Below, piece by piece: positions 62,401 through 64,000 of a stretch of 64,000 nt of DNA. The position numbers and the translations under genes were made by a program. Every line of letters begins with the position of its first letter. Within the stretch, counting starts at the first letter, position 1. The DNA comes from Piezodorus guildinii (taxonomy: Eukaryota > Arthropoda > Insecta > Hemiptera > Pentatomidae). The notes below the pieces were generated by a model that worked only from the letters and a program-made list of their open reading frames with translations, did not search any database and was not told the DNA's origin. The DNA lies in contig CM041292.1 in NCBI GenBank assembly GCA_023052935.1, forward strand, positions 144,177,143 through 144,241,142. Direction: 5' to 3'.

Positions 62401-63988
62401 TGTTTCATTTTTTAGTTCTAAATCATCGATTTTTTCAGGTCTCCGCGTCACCTACGACCTCACACAGGCTCCCGGTTCCAGAGTTGCCTCAGTGGAAGCT
62501 CTCTGTGGCGCCTGCAGCGTTCCCTCCTATAGCCCCTAAGGCTCAACGAAACGTACAACATTCTGGTCACCGAGTACATGGTCCAAGGTGGGGACCAGTA
62601 TTCTCAGTTCCAAGAAGCTCCCGGGGTCAAGATAGAGATGCTTCGTAAGTACATATCAGTTATTAACTAACAAATGGTTGAAGATAATTAACTTAACGGA
62701 CATATTTTAACGTTACTGTTCAGTAATTAGTGCTCATGCTCTATTATGTTCACCCAGGAGAACTAGAATGAAAAGAAAGTTTCGTAATAGTTATTTTACA
62801 ATAAAAACATATTAAATTATCCGTGACAGCCGCACTACGAGGAAAAGCCGTAAAAGAGCTGAAACTGCACCTCATTCCAAAAGAAATGAAAGAAAATACT
62901 ATTTATAAACTTTTAAAATAATTATATTTTGAAAAATTAATAGTAATAATGATATTTCAAGACCATATTCAACATTATTTTTCAATGCTATTAACTTGTC
63001 TCTGGTAAAAATTAGACAATGGAGCTTATATTTTACACCAATGCTAATACTACTTAAAAAGTAAAAAGTGTTATTTACTTCTTATTTTTTTTAGTTAAGC
63101 GAAGAGGAGTCCTTGAGACACGGTTCTACTAATTTTTGTGGATTATATTTATTTTAGTAATTTTCTAATTTGCAATTTGTTTGTGGCCAAAATGGTAATT
63201 TATATTAATTACCATGCCGTTCAGTATTTTAAATATATCTATTAAAATTTACAACTGCATGATGGGATACATCTATTAAATGTGAGACAATATTAAACTA
63301 AGTAATGATACAGCTGTAAAGAAACTGCCCATTAGTAGCTCTACAAAAACTATCCTAAACCAGATGGTTCTGTGGCCATCTTCTTATCCGATGCCTCGGA
63401 GGATTATCGGAAATTGAAGAGAAAGAAATGATTGAAACTAGTGGGACATTGCATGTTGCACTATTGCCATCATACAGTTTAGATATTTTTTAGTGCAACC
63501 ATGGTTAGTATGCAGCCTTACTAAGCGTGCAATTTCTTTGCGATCAAGATGCTGGTTTTTGGAGAACCATGGTATAAGGCTCACAGTGGACTGGGTTTAG
63601 TAATAATCTTTTCCTTTATACTGTGACTCCCAGTCATATCTCTCCTGCCATTCCTCGATTGTTTCTATATATTGACATTTTAAAAGGTCTAGAAGAGGTA
63701 CTTTGATTAAGATCATACATTAAGATATTTATAGATCTGTTTATTCGTAACAAAGGCGAAACATTAAGAATTTTACAAAGTTCGATAAGATAAGATAAGA
63801 AATTGATGGTTTAGTAGGGCCTCAAAACTCTTTTCCCGAGCGTTTCTTCAGTAAGTGCTGAATTAGTCGAAAACTTTAAGCAGTTTCTTATCGTTTCAGT
63901 CAAATATGAGGATTCCATGGAAGACGTTTGTCAAGGTGAAGTTCTAGATATCGGATCTGTTCGAAAGGGACAAGCACAGTGTTATTGA
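3975..63988 (+). CDS. NT5E: 5'-nucleotidase/apyrase-like secreted metallophosphoesterase, nine exons (exon 8 carries a -1 frameshift as read)
   Basis: Exons join(3975-4277, 48337-48537, 48616-48817, 56028-56225, 59100-59254, 60757-60865, 61099-61260, 62439-62644, 63900-63988). The family hydrolyses extracellular AMP (5'-nucleotidase) or ATP/ADP (insect salivary apyrases) with two metal ions. Seen here: signal peptide (about residues 1-16), HTNDMHS with D26/H28, AGD with D73, GNHEFD (N105, H106, D109), LGHSG (H205), GGHSDTF (H228), then the C-terminal domain with CRNREC (335-340), NGGSIR (375-380), IPF (402-403) and GGD (494-496). Cysteine pairs 41/47, 335/340 and 466/469 match CD73 disulfides; the CD73 365/387 pair is missing. 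There are six N-glycosylation sequons (N64, N151, N156, N187, N315, N480). The protein ends ...QCY at residue 541 with no hydrophobic GPI signal, so it is probably secreted. In exon 8 a missing base creates a stop after residue 476. Family assignment is firm; choice between AMPase and apyrase, and orthology, are not. Confidence 0.93.
5405..6110 (-). pseudogene. LINE reverse-transcriptase C-terminal relic with (ATT)n tail
   Basis: Minus-strand translation gives FEHVEKFKYLGS..., then (after a stop and a frameshift) TIILPTVLYGCETWPLT, ENKALRKIFGPKRDE, RRLHNAELRNLH, RRLKWA and GRRPRGRPKRRWED. This is the standard C-terminal part of endonuclease-type non-LTR retrotransposon reverse transcriptase, after the catalytic fingers/palm. 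It ends in an (AAT)n run at 5408-5443 (plus strand), which is the 3' tail. 5' truncated and inactive. A longest open stretch remains at 5447-5968. Confidence 0.85.
6111..7150. other. Intronic AT-rich stretch, probable LINE 3' UTR at its right side
   Basis: No gene. 6920-7150 lies directly downstream (minus-strand sense) of the jockey-type LINE stop codon at 7158-7160 and may be its 3' untranslated part. The rest is unassigned. Confidence 0.35.
7158..7535 (-). pseudogene. Jockey-type LINE ORF2 C-terminal relic
   Basis: Minus-strand reading gives SIENKVLLYKTVLKPIWTYG, FNIKRIQSFQSKALRTIVN, YYVTNHILHHDLNIPF and, in a shifted frame, RRLKKQWPRDIL before a stop. This order and the RRLKxxWPxDL-like end are typical of jockey-clade non-LTR elements. 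It is broken by an in-frame stop (after GPEL) and a frameshift, and 5' truncated. Confidence 0.8.
7545..9214. other. Intronic sequence, nothing recognised
   Basis: Contains a poly-A run at about 8250-8275 and a pyrimidine-rich, slightly GC-richer stretch at 8670-8900. Short ORFs here (for example 7747-7971) show no family resemblance and I do not regard them as genes. Confidence 0.35.
9215..10109 (-). repeat. GTAAGTGAAAGT-family element, longest continuous copy
   Basis: Plus strand begins CTGGTGCGGGCAACACACGACTTTCACTTAC and ends ACTATATATAGTAAGTGAAAGT, so the two ends are inverted copies of ACTTTCACTTAC. Internal landmarks shared with other copies: a GCTTTCCAACGGTATATTATAC block, AAAGCCCATTAAATTTTACATCGAT, TTTTCGAGAAAATCG, an (AC)n tract (9957-9980) and GTGTATTTCCGTTGAAAACTG. 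No coding capacity seen. Confidence 0.65.
10178..10488 (-). repeat. SINE-B copy, full-length-like
   Basis: On the minus strand it starts GGGATCGGCTGGGTCTATCG, a tRNA-like A-box region. The B-box GGGTTCTAATCCC follows, then a body of about 230 bases that ends GTTGTAGAGGTACAATTTTT with an (ATT)n tail (plus strand 10155-10176). Best copy for defining the family. tRNA-derived, so Pol III promoter expected in its active ancestor. Confidence 0.7.
10995..11946. repeat. Inverted repeat pair flanking a (TA)n tract
   Basis: About 70 bases at 10998-11070 (containing AAAACAGCACATTC and CCTTATCTTTTTTATTTTC) recur in inverted form at 11873-11943 (GAAAATAAAAAAGATAAGG, GTGCTGTTTT). The arms enclose about 800 bases including (TA)n at 11357-11446. 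A foldback/MITE remnant is likely. The right arm adjoins a hammerhead-like core at 11831-11858. Confidence 0.5.
11357..11446. repeat. (TA)n microsatellite
   Basis: About 45 uninterrupted TA units. The ORF across it encodes only alternating Ile/Tyr and is not a gene. Confidence 0.95.
12594..12962. repeat. Foldback element with about 135-base arms and a hammerhead-like core in each arm
   Basis: The left arm (12594-12735: GAGGGTGCAGTCAAATTAAC, CACACAATTAAG, GACGTTTCGG, GAAGGAGTGAGAA) matches the reverse complement of the right arm (12826-12962) almost throughout. Each arm has CTGRAGA, an A/T-rich stem and CGAAACGTC. Spacer about 90 bases. Confidence 0.7.
12965..13977. other. Intronic sequence, nothing recognised
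   Basis: AT-rich, no coding signature or clear match elsewhere in the window. Confidence 0.35.
13978..14610 (+). pseudogene. LINE 3' end (C-terminus plus 3' UTR, (TTTC)n tail)
   Basis: Around 14130-14238 one frame reads ATSFWNFIPTSIRKAPSLTS, then FKSKLFLHLLNHPSSD and a stop. This SxWNxLPxxIRxAPSLxxFKxxL pattern is common at the end of jockey/CR1-like non-LTR ORF2. The UTR ends GGCACTGAAGGTCCCAGAATAAAATTTAC followed by (TTTC)n. An inverted related copy is at 49.6-50.2 kb. Confidence 0.7.
14612..15730. other. Intronic sequence, nothing recognised
   Basis: AT-rich unassigned DNA leading into the next (TA)n tract. Confidence 0.35.
15731..15796. repeat. (TA)n microsatellite
   Basis: About 30 TA units with one interruption near its start. 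Confidence 0.95.
15797..17760. other. Intronic sequence with a GC-richer patch at about 16960-17160
   Basis: No gene recognised. The patch around 16960-17160 (GCGGCGGTCTATTGTTACCGG etc.) stands out by base composition and non-repetitiveness. It could be a regulatory element or an old insertion. The short minus-strand ORF at 16944-17132 shows no known motif. Confidence 0.35.
17765..18010. repeat. Dispersed repeat, partner at 54165-54370
   Basis: Shares with 54165-54370 the starting block RTCACCACTGCTAA, a TTTGTAGRRAATTTRRTTCTCT block and AGGTCGATT before a run of T/A-rich sequence. The right part (GGTCGATTACAAAGGTT) also matches the repeat at 36.6 and 40.4 kb. Family unknown. Confidence 0.4.
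18299..18373. repeat. (TA)n tract plus T run
   Basis: About 24 TA units followed by about 20 T. Confidence 0.95.
18374..19387. other. Intronic sequence, nothing recognised
   Basis: Unassigned AT-rich DNA. Confidence 0.3.
19388..19630 (+). repeat. SINE-A copy, diverged
   Basis: Starts GGGTCACTTGTGAGGTAATGG, has a B-box-like GGTCGCGGTTTCAAACCC, and keeps the 3' landmarks ACAGGCAAAATGTAGGACTC and TGTAGCATCATTCGATT seen in the 37.9-kb copy. The middle is shortened. Confidence 0.55.
20765..21375 (+). repeat. GTAAGTGAAAGT-family element, partial
   Basis: From GAAGAGCCACTTTATACTATAC through TGGTTTTCTCAAAAACGGCTTT, TCTAATGGGCTTTAATTTAATGTAGGTTT and AAAGTACCTTCAATTTTGTAGA to GGAGGTAAGTGAAACT. The order of blocks is the reverse complement of the 9.2-10.1 kb copy. 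Confidence 0.6.
21376..22374. other. Intronic sequence, nothing recognised
   Basis: An ORF of about 100 codons at 21948-22253 and an overlapping one on the other strand show no known motifs or codon-use signal. Not called as genes. Confidence 0.3.
22375..23274 (-). repeat. GTAAGTGAAAGT-family element, with a short extra fragment at its left
   Basis: The full element runs from AACACAAGATTTTCACTTACC (about 22487) to TATATATAAGTAAGTGAAAGT (ends 23274). Just left of it, 22375-22470 holds a second piece of the same family in the same orientation (AAATTTTTAGCATTCCAGCG...), so two insertions or a partial duplication. Confidence 0.6.
23695..24115. repeat. Foldback/MITE-like element
   Basis: CACAATTGAGACGTTGATTTCC, then AAAAGGTAC near 23710-23740, is matched in inverted form by TACCTTTAGGAAATCAACGTCTCAATTG near 24077-24105. 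The interior is about 330 bases, AT-rich and non-coding. A third partial end (ATTGAGATGTTGATTTCC, AAAAGATA) is at about 49370-49400. Confidence 0.6.
24400..24625 (+). pseudogene. LINE reverse-transcriptase palm fragment (FADD box)
   Basis: At 24533-24622 one frame reads PAFADDIVVLAKHLEEAKNK, then TLELEKFWI and a stop. AFADDIVVLA is the catalytic [Y/F]xDD box of non-LTR reverse transcriptase. Preceding sequence reads ...NIRIGLKND in another frame. Heavily decayed, no longer coding. Confidence 0.7.
24630..27104. other. Intronic sequence, nothing recognised
   Basis: Includes non-repetitive stretches at about 25040-25270 and 26390-26540 that are less AT-biased than their neighbours. No gene is supported. 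Confidence 0.3.
27105..27145 (+). repeat. SINE-B 3'-end fragment
   Basis: ACCCAAGACTC...GGTTGTAGAGGTACAG followed by an (ATT)n-like tail. This is the SINE-B 3' end in plus orientation. Confidence 0.5.
27275..27350. repeat. (TA)n-rich tract
   Basis: TA dinucleotides interrupted by short ATTTATATTTAAT spacers. Confidence 0.85.
27533..27583. repeat. (TA)n microsatellite
   Basis: About 20 TA units, then ACATATATATTATT. Confidence 0.9.
27668..27948 (-). mobile_element. SINE-A copy with perfect 14-bp target duplication
   Basis: Minus-strand tRNA-derived SINE. The head is GGGATCACTTGTAACTGGGTGG; the B-box region is GGTCACGGGTTCAAAC. The body includes CGTCCTTCGGAGGGGACATT and CCTGGATAGGCAAAATTTAG, with an AAATAAATAAA tail. 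Flanked on both sides by GAAATCTATTCGTT (27654-27667 and 27949-27962), so the insertion boundaries are exact. Likely mobilised by a LINE. Confidence 0.85.
28000..29359. other. Intronic sequence, nothing recognised
   Basis: AT-rich. The 93-codon ORF at 28228-28509 has no recognisable motif and begins in low-complexity sequence. Confidence 0.3.
29360..30130 (+). repeat. GTAAGTGAAAGT-family element
   Basis: Opens with an imperfect palindrome (ACTTTGACTTACC...ATATATAGTAAGCGAAAGT). It shares TCCTTATAAACATTTTA, CTGATTGAAATAGCCTAACAGGACG and AAAGTACTTTAATTTTATGGATT with other copies. It ends AATGGAGGTATGGGAAAGTCAAGTATTGTG. Confidence 0.6.
30495..30778 (+). pseudogene. Tc1/mariner-like transposase C-terminal relic and terminal repeat
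   Basis: One frame at about 30515-30602 reads ALRRAREAWISRAECCIQQN, then GDLFDQLL and a stop. This resembles the RxxxCIxxNGxxFxxLL end of Tc1/mariner-superfamily transposases. Downstream, ACGAAACACCTTGTAC at 30758-30773 resembles the outer end (GTACAAGGTGTTTCGT inverted) of such elements. Weak similarity, judged by eye. Confidence 0.4.
30779..31800. other. Intronic sequence with a non-repetitive, GC-richer patch at about 30960-31200
   Basis: No gene. The patch contains CTGGGAGGAGCAGATGATG and CCACCAGCTAACCGCTTCG. It is unlike the surrounding repeats, so it is a candidate regulatory segment. Confidence 0.3.
31805..31866. repeat. (TA)n microsatellite
   Basis: About 28 TA units. Confidence 0.95.
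33005..33420 (-). repeat. GTAAGTGAAAGT-family element, truncated
   Basis: Begins CTGGTGCGCTCAACATACG, then AATTTCACTTACC, continues through CTTTCCGATGGTATATTGTAC, and fades near 33420. The right half is missing. Sequence at 32720-33000 may be an older piece of the same family. Confidence 0.55.
33421..36604. other. Intronic sequence, nothing recognised
   Basis: About 3.2 kb without supported genes. The ORFs at 33940-34122 and 36070-36453 lack any family signal and overlap on opposite strands. Confidence 0.3.
36605..37265 (+). repeat. Dispersed repeat with degenerate tandem units of about 115 bases
   Basis: Four degenerate units carry TAACTCAGTTATTTTTTAAG, then ATAGAGAA-like cores near 36870, 36965, 37110 and 37215. 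The left part (GTAATCGACC, AGTAGAACCCGAATAACGAA, CACAAAAATACTAGG) matches the reverse complement of 39930-40440. Confidence 0.6.
37266..37795. other. Intronic sequence with GC-richer patch at about 37600-37740
   Basis: No gene or repeat family assigned. Confidence 0.3.
37800..38895 (+). repeat. GTAAGTGAAAGT-family element interrupted by a SINE-A
   Basis: Left part is ATATATAGTAAGGGAAAGTATTACGATCG. After the SINE it resumes at TGAATTGCAGTTTGCACCG and runs to AGAATCCCATGTATTGCGCACACCAG. Removing the SINE restores the block order of the other copies. Confidence 0.7.
37858..38154 (+). mobile_element. SINE-A copy nested in another repeat
   Basis: tRNA-like head GGGATCACTTGTAGCTGGGTGG with a GGCTAGCGTAACAGCC A-box region, B-box GGTCACGGGTTCAAATCC, body of about 190 bases, and tail (TAAA)n. 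Flanked by AATTTTCGAATT (37844-37855) and AATTTTTGAATT (38155-38166), an 11/12 target duplication. Confidence 0.85.
39095..39372 (-). repeat. SINE-A copy, diverged
   Basis: Minus strand: head around GGTATAGTGGCTAACATAATATCC, B-box CCCGGATTTAAACCCGG, then CCTGGATAGGCAAAACTTAGG and TGTAGCATTGTCCGATTAGCC near the 3' end. Target duplication not identified. Confidence 0.65.
39675..39905. repeat. Dispersed repeat, partner at 45490-45715
   Basis: Shares in the same order CTTAATAACC/CCTAATTACC, CTGTTGCAACTTCTACG, CCAAC/CCACCAAGTCTGATRG and TTCCTGTCTGARACGATC with 45490-45715. Roughly two thirds identical by eye. Nature unknown. Confidence 0.45.
39925..40440 (-). repeat. Dispersed repeat, inverted partner of 36605-37265
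   Basis: Reverse complement carries GTAATCAACC, ACGTAGAACCCGAATAGCGAA, CCACAAAAATACTAGGACATG and CAGCTGGTTATTTT in the same order as the 36.6-kb copy. The two copies form a potential intron-scale hairpin about 2.7 kb apart. Confidence 0.6.
40445..41224. other. Intronic sequence, nothing recognised
   Basis: AT-rich, no supported gene. Confidence 0.3.
41225..41950. repeat. Local direct duplication around a (TA)n tract
   Basis: 41225-41425 and 41755-41945 share AATAATACTTACAAATGA, CATCAAGGNTNATNCA, TTNAATGCTATTCAGTTT and TTCAGTTTTAGACATTAT. Between them lie (TA)n (41430-41491) and a 250-base segment (41510-41755) that recurs at 44533-44805. Confidence 0.65.
41430..41491. repeat. (TA)n microsatellite
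   Basis: About 30 TA units followed by TGTATGCATGTATAC. Confidence 0.95.
42245..42512 (+). mobile_element. SINE-C copy with perfect 12-bp target duplication
   Basis: tRNA-like head: A-box GTGGCTGAGTGGCTAGCGCG and B-box GGTTGCGAGTTCGAATCCC. The body of about 190 bases ends CTGTCGTGCCACTG with a 12-base poly-A. Flanked by AAAAGTAAATGC on both sides (42233-42244 and 42513-42524). The poly-A tail and different body separate it from SINE-A and SINE-B. The acceptor stem cannot fold, so this is not a tRNA gene. Confidence 0.88.
43110..43775 (+). repeat. GTAAGTGAAAGT-family element, 3' two thirds
   Basis: From CCAGCAAAACGGTCTGTG (equivalent to the (AC)n zone of the 9.2-kb copy), through TCGAAGAACGGCTCTAACG and CCGTTTGAAAGCTTAAG, to GGAGGTAAGCGAAAATCGTG, then TGTTGAGTGCACCAG. 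Confidence 0.65.
43797..44203. repeat. Foldback element with about 60-base arms plus an extra half copy
   Basis: Left arm 44028-44089 (GGAAGAATGCAATTTG, CCTTAATCTTCCAAAAACAG) and right arm 44143-44203 (CTGTTTTTGGAAGATTAAGG, CAAATTGCATTCTTCC) are inverted. 43797-43898 repeats the left arm. Each half carries a hammerhead-like core on the minus strand (GAAACGTTGACTCG). Confidence 0.7.
44290..44525. other. GC-richer unassigned segment
   Basis: About 230 bases, markedly GC-richer than its surroundings, with a 66-codon plus-strand ORF and a short minus-strand reading LIAEYDRRYHKRKEV. It could be a decayed retroelement or captured exon piece. No family could be assigned. Confidence 0.3.
44533..44818. 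repeat. Direct copy of the 41510-41770 segment
   Basis: Shares GTTTTGGAGTATTTGATTCGG, CATCAACTAACATG, TTTCAAAGGTTGGAGTACAG and CTATACTTAGGCTAAATTATA with the 41.5-kb copy. Confidence 0.7.
44845..45035 (+). repeat. GTAAGTGAAAGT-family element, 3' end fragment
   Basis: GCCGATAAAACTACCTGATTG, ACATGTTTCTATTGAAATG and AACAGAGTTAAGTGAAAGCCG match the last 200 bases of the family. Confidence 0.5.
45036..48336. other. Intron 1, 3' part
   Basis: Holds the partner repeat at 45490-45715 and a possible very old GTAAGTGAAAGT-family piece at about 47110-47480. Otherwise unassigned AT-rich DNA with A/T runs (46960, 47820, 48035). No gene. Confidence 0.35.
48337..48537 (+). CDS. NT5E: 5'-nucleotidase exon 2 (GNHEFD catalytic motif)
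   Basis: 67 codons (residues 102-168), phase 0 at both ends. The acceptor is CTGTTACAG. It begins SLGNHEFDDG, giving metal ligand N105 and the catalytic dyad H106/D109, and ends at GYLTPKTS. The donor is GTCTGT, which lacks the usual purine at +3, but it is the phase-correct site: joined to exon 3 it gives the family pattern LTPKTS-YLAQ. Very GC-rich in third positions compared with its surroundings. Contains sequons N151 and N156. Confidence 0.93.
48616..48817 (+). CDS. NT5E: 5'-nucleotidase exon 3 (GHSG and GGHS metal ligands)
   Basis: 202 bases (residues 169-235 plus the first base of 236), acceptor AAATTTAG, donor GTGAAT. Encodes VIALGHSGF (H205) and VVVGGHSDTFLYTG (H228), the last two metal-site histidines of the N-terminal metallophosphoesterase domain. 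Separated from exon 2 by only 78 bases. Confidence 0.95.
48818..49600. other. Intron 3, first part; partial foldback end at about 49370
   Basis: GT donor at 48818. Unassigned apart from ATTGAGATGTTGATTTCC near 49368, which matches the end of the 23.7-kb foldback element. Confidence 0.4.
49601..50175 (-). pseudogene. LINE 3' end, inverted relative of 13978-14610
   Basis: Starts (GAAA)n on the plus strand, then GTAAATTTTATTCTGGGACC, the reverse complement of the 14.6-kb tail. Then TGTGCTTCTTATGGTATAATAAG and CAGTCGGAAGATGGATGAACAG in matching reversed order. Coding remnant more decayed than in the first copy. Confidence 0.65.
50176..54164. other. Intron 3, middle part
   Basis: No supported gene. 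Contains a hammerhead-like core (52767-52805), a (TA)n-rich tract (about 52880-52940) and homopolymer runs. 50995-51200 holds repeated TAGTACTTTTTGGA-type motifs. Confidence 0.35.
52767..52805 (+). ncRNA. Hammerhead-ribozyme-like core
   Basis: CTGATGA (52767-52773), T, GACAGC (52775-52780), ten-base loop, GCTGTC (52791-52796), GAAA (52797-52800), then ACGTT. Both invariant boxes of the hammerhead core flank a perfect 6-bp stem II. Clear pairing for stem I was not found and stem III would be minimal. Possibly a Penelope-like or retrozyme remnant; activity unproven. Confidence 0.4.
54165..54370. repeat. Dispersed repeat, partner of 17765-18010
   Basis: Shared blocks given under the 17.8-kb copy. 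Unknown family. Confidence 0.4.
55261..55795. mobile_element. hAT-like element, second copy, with SINE-B
   Basis: Starts CAATGATAACCTTCAAAAAT after CTCTAGAA. It repeats GGACCCCTTCATTCAATCAGT, CCTAATCCGATT and GTAAACATAAAAATT in the order of the 2.6-kb copy and ends in a minus-strand SINE-B (55608-55785: CTGTACCCTCTACAACCCAC; B-box revcomp GAGATTCGAATCCAGG). The right terminal repeat is not clear. Contains a C12 run at about 55322-55333. Confidence 0.45.
56028..56225 (+). CDS. NT5E: 5'-nucleotidase exon 4 (end of catalytic domain, linker)
   Basis: 198 bases (residues 236-301 plus one base of 302), phase 1 at both ends. Acceptor TTTTAAAG, donor GTAATT. Encodes the KVPVVQAYGYTKYIGHL block, in which family members have VPVVQAY, then a beta-strand FDD and GNPILLDSS, which leads into the bridging helix. 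The junction with exon 3 completes a glycine codon (G|GT). Confidence 0.94.
56226..57290. other. Intron 4, first part, with a GC-richer open stretch
   Basis: 56340-56528 is open and reads ...KPYPHTIQQSRPDPNFG... It may belong to the decayed LINE further on, but I could not assign it. 56757-56815 has repeated TAGGG-type units. Confidence 0.3.
57295..57600 (+). pseudogene. Non-LTR retrotransposon C-terminal relic
   Basis: One frame reads EKEALIDPTIRYETDDWEQD, KNIQ, stop, EKENFYTKCIPYLQEKF, CEEFGER, stop, FTVTGLWFGSRRTIP. The IxDPTIRxE...Y.P.IPYL...VxGLxFGxRGxxP order is characteristic of a C-terminal region found in certain insect LINEs. Two internal stops, so dead. Confidence 0.6.
57601..58510. 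other. Intron 4, middle part, nothing recognised
   Basis: AT-rich, no supported gene. Confidence 0.3.
58512..58855 (-). repeat. GTAAGTGAAAGT-family element, fragment
   Basis: AAGCCTGGTCAGACAATTGTAATCAG, AAAGCCCATTAACTTTTACATCGATG, GGGACTTGGTCATTTGGACTC and GTGAAAACTGAAATTCGAAAATT match the central to right part of the 9.2-kb copy. Confidence 0.6.
59100..59254 (+). CDS. NT5E: 5'-nucleotidase exon 5 (C-terminal domain start, CRNREC)
   Basis: 155 bases (residues 302-353), acceptor TTTTTACAG, donor GTAAGC, ends in phase 0. Carries the interdomain helix and DCRNRECNLGNFITDAI. Here C335/C340 match the CD73 C353-C358 disulfide, and R336 matches the substrate-phosphate-binding R354. One sequon, N315. 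Confidence 0.94.
59255..60756. other. Intron 5
   Basis: 1.5 kb, phase 0. AT-rich with a hammerhead-like core at 60397-60426. 59640-59830 may be a very diverged member of the GTAAGTGAAAGT family. Confidence 0.4.
60397..60426 (+). ncRNA. Hammerhead-ribozyme-like core
   Basis: CTGGTGA (one change from CTGATGA), T, GGGA, six-base loop, TCCC, GAAA, CGTT. The layout is identical to the core at 52.8 kb but with a different, self-complementary stem II. Confidence 0.35.
60757..60865 (+). CDS. NT5E: 5'-nucleotidase exon 6 (NGGSIR substrate-binding loop)
   Basis: 109 bases (residues 354-389 plus one base), acceptor GCTTTTAG, donor GTAAGG. Encodes WTNAPIAIMNGGSIRTSI. N375 and R380 correspond to CD73 N390 and R395. 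The third glycine of the usual NGGGIR is serine here. There is no cysteine, so the CD73 365/387 disulfide cannot form. Confidence 0.92.
61099..61260 (+). CDS. NT5E: 5'-nucleotidase exon 7 (adenine-stacking Phe)
   Basis: 162 bases (two bases completing residue 390, then 391-443 plus one base), acceptor CGGTTCAG, donor GTAAAC. Encodes GRISEGDLLTIIPFDN, where F403 matches the base-stacking F417 of CD73, then a helix and GAGGFLQVSG. The usual PFGG/PFGN is PFDN here. Confidence 0.94.
61570..61875 (-). pseudogene. LINE reverse-transcriptase C-terminal relic in intron 7
   Basis: Minus strand reads VVSNIIRHGHVCRISHNCGS, VGTRPRGKPRLSYNGYIS and, after a frameshift, CRRDEDSWKRHREMEILGW. The RxGRPxxR...DRxxWR pattern is the end of an endonuclease-type LINE ORF, like the relic at 5.4 kb. 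Inactive. Confidence 0.7.
61876..62438. other. Intron 7, second part, nothing recognised
   Basis: Ends in the exon 8 acceptor tract TTTTTTCAG. Confidence 0.4.
62439..62644 (+). CDS. NT5E: 5'-nucleotidase exon 8, contains a single-base frameshift
   Basis: 206 bases, acceptor TTTTTTCAG, donor GTAAGT. The frame entering from exon 7 reads GLRVTYDLTQAPGSRV, then CGACSVPSYSP (C466/C469 match CD73 C476/C479), and stops at TAA 62537-62539. From 62536 the next frame continues the family sequence (LRLNETYNILVTEYM, then the GGD nucleotide-binding motif at 494-496). It leaves the exon in exactly the phase exon 9 needs. The break lies in a four-C run at 62533-62536 that needs one more base. Either an assembly/sequencing indel or a real null allele. 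Confidence 0.9.
62645..63359. other. Intron 8, first part, nothing recognised
   Basis: AT-rich, follows donor GTAAGT. Confidence 0.4.
63360..63700 (-). pseudogene. Jockey-like LINE RNase H/C-terminal relic in intron 8
   Basis: Minus strand at about 63480-63665 reads IEEWQERYDWESQYKGKDYY, stop, TQSTVSLIPWFSKNQHLDRK, EIARLVRLHTNHG. The WQxxWxxSxKGRxYYxxQPxxxxxPWF...R..I..L.RLR.GH order is the region after RNase H in some insect jockey-like LINEs. Frameshifted and degraded beyond that. Confidence 0.6.
63900..63988 (+). CDS. NT5E: 5'-nucleotidase exon 9, C-terminus and stop
   Basis: 89 bases, acceptor ATCGTTTCAG. Reads LKYEDSMEDVCQGEVLDIG... and ends ...AQCY with TGA at 63986-63988 (residues 513-541). 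No hydrophobic tail follows, unlike GPI-anchored CD73. C523 and C540 could form an extra C-terminal disulfide. The 3' UTR and poly(A) signal lie beyond the window. An alternative longer last exon outside the window cannot be excluded. Confidence 0.8.
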
Positions 63989-64000
63989 AAGATAATTTTT

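Noticed and set aside
62400..62648. 82-codon ORF over exon 8
   Set aside because: Wrong frame. The family motifs are in the frame entering from exon 7 and then in the shifted frame.
1..64000. CRISPR arrays, operons, bacterial promoters or terminators
   Set aside because: The spliced gene, SINEs and LINEs show this is animal DNA. No regular spacer-repeat structure was seen.

Overview
The window is AT-rich animal genomic DNA, most probably from an insect. Short GC-richer exons lie in long AT-rich introns that are full of SINEs, LINE relics, foldback/MITE-like elements and (TA)n tracts. The degenerate retroelement proteins resemble jockey-type and related LINEs common in hemipteran-like insects, but the order cannot be proved from this sequence. 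There is no sign of prokaryotic gene organisation, and most of the short ORFs present are chance frames or repeats.

One gene explains the window: a plus-strand 5'-nucleotidase/apyrase (NT5E/CD73-like metallophosphoesterase family), read here as nine coding exons. Exon 1 is at 3975-4277. A 44-kb intron follows, then exons 2-9 at 48337-48537, 48616-48817, 56028-56225, 59100-59254, 60757-60865, 61099-61260, 62439-62644 and 63900-63988. All exon joins are GT-AG and phase-consistent. The protein has a signal peptide, all expected metal-ligand motifs (D26/H28, D73, N105-H106, H205, H228) and the C-terminal nucleotide-binding elements. It ends without a hydrophobic GPI-anchor tail, so it looks secreted. 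In exon 8 a C run is one base short, so the reading frame as given stops after 476 codons. The conserved sequence resumes at once in the next frame and would give about 541 residues.

The rest is repeats. (1) A non-coding family of about 0.9 kb with GTAAGTGAAAGT / ACTTTCACTTAC ends is present in at least nine full or partial copies. (2) There are three tRNA-derived SINE families: A at 19.4, 27.7, 37.9 and 39.1 kb; B at 1.4, 3.4, 10.2, 27.1 and 55.6 kb; C at 42.2 kb. Two copies have perfect 12-14 bp target duplications, and a third is nested inside a copy of family 1. (3) LINE relics lie at 5.4-6.1, 7.2-7.5, 14.0-14.6, 24.4, 49.6-50.2, 57.3, 61.6 and 63.4 kb. (4) A hAT-like element with a CTCTAGAR duplication lies at 2.6-3.7 kb. 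(5) Several foldback elements are present. A set of dispersed copies carries a hammerhead-ribozyme-like core (CUGANGA, stem II, GAAAC-GUY), the least expected signal in the window.

All numbers are hand-read from the sequence. No alignment or database search was run.
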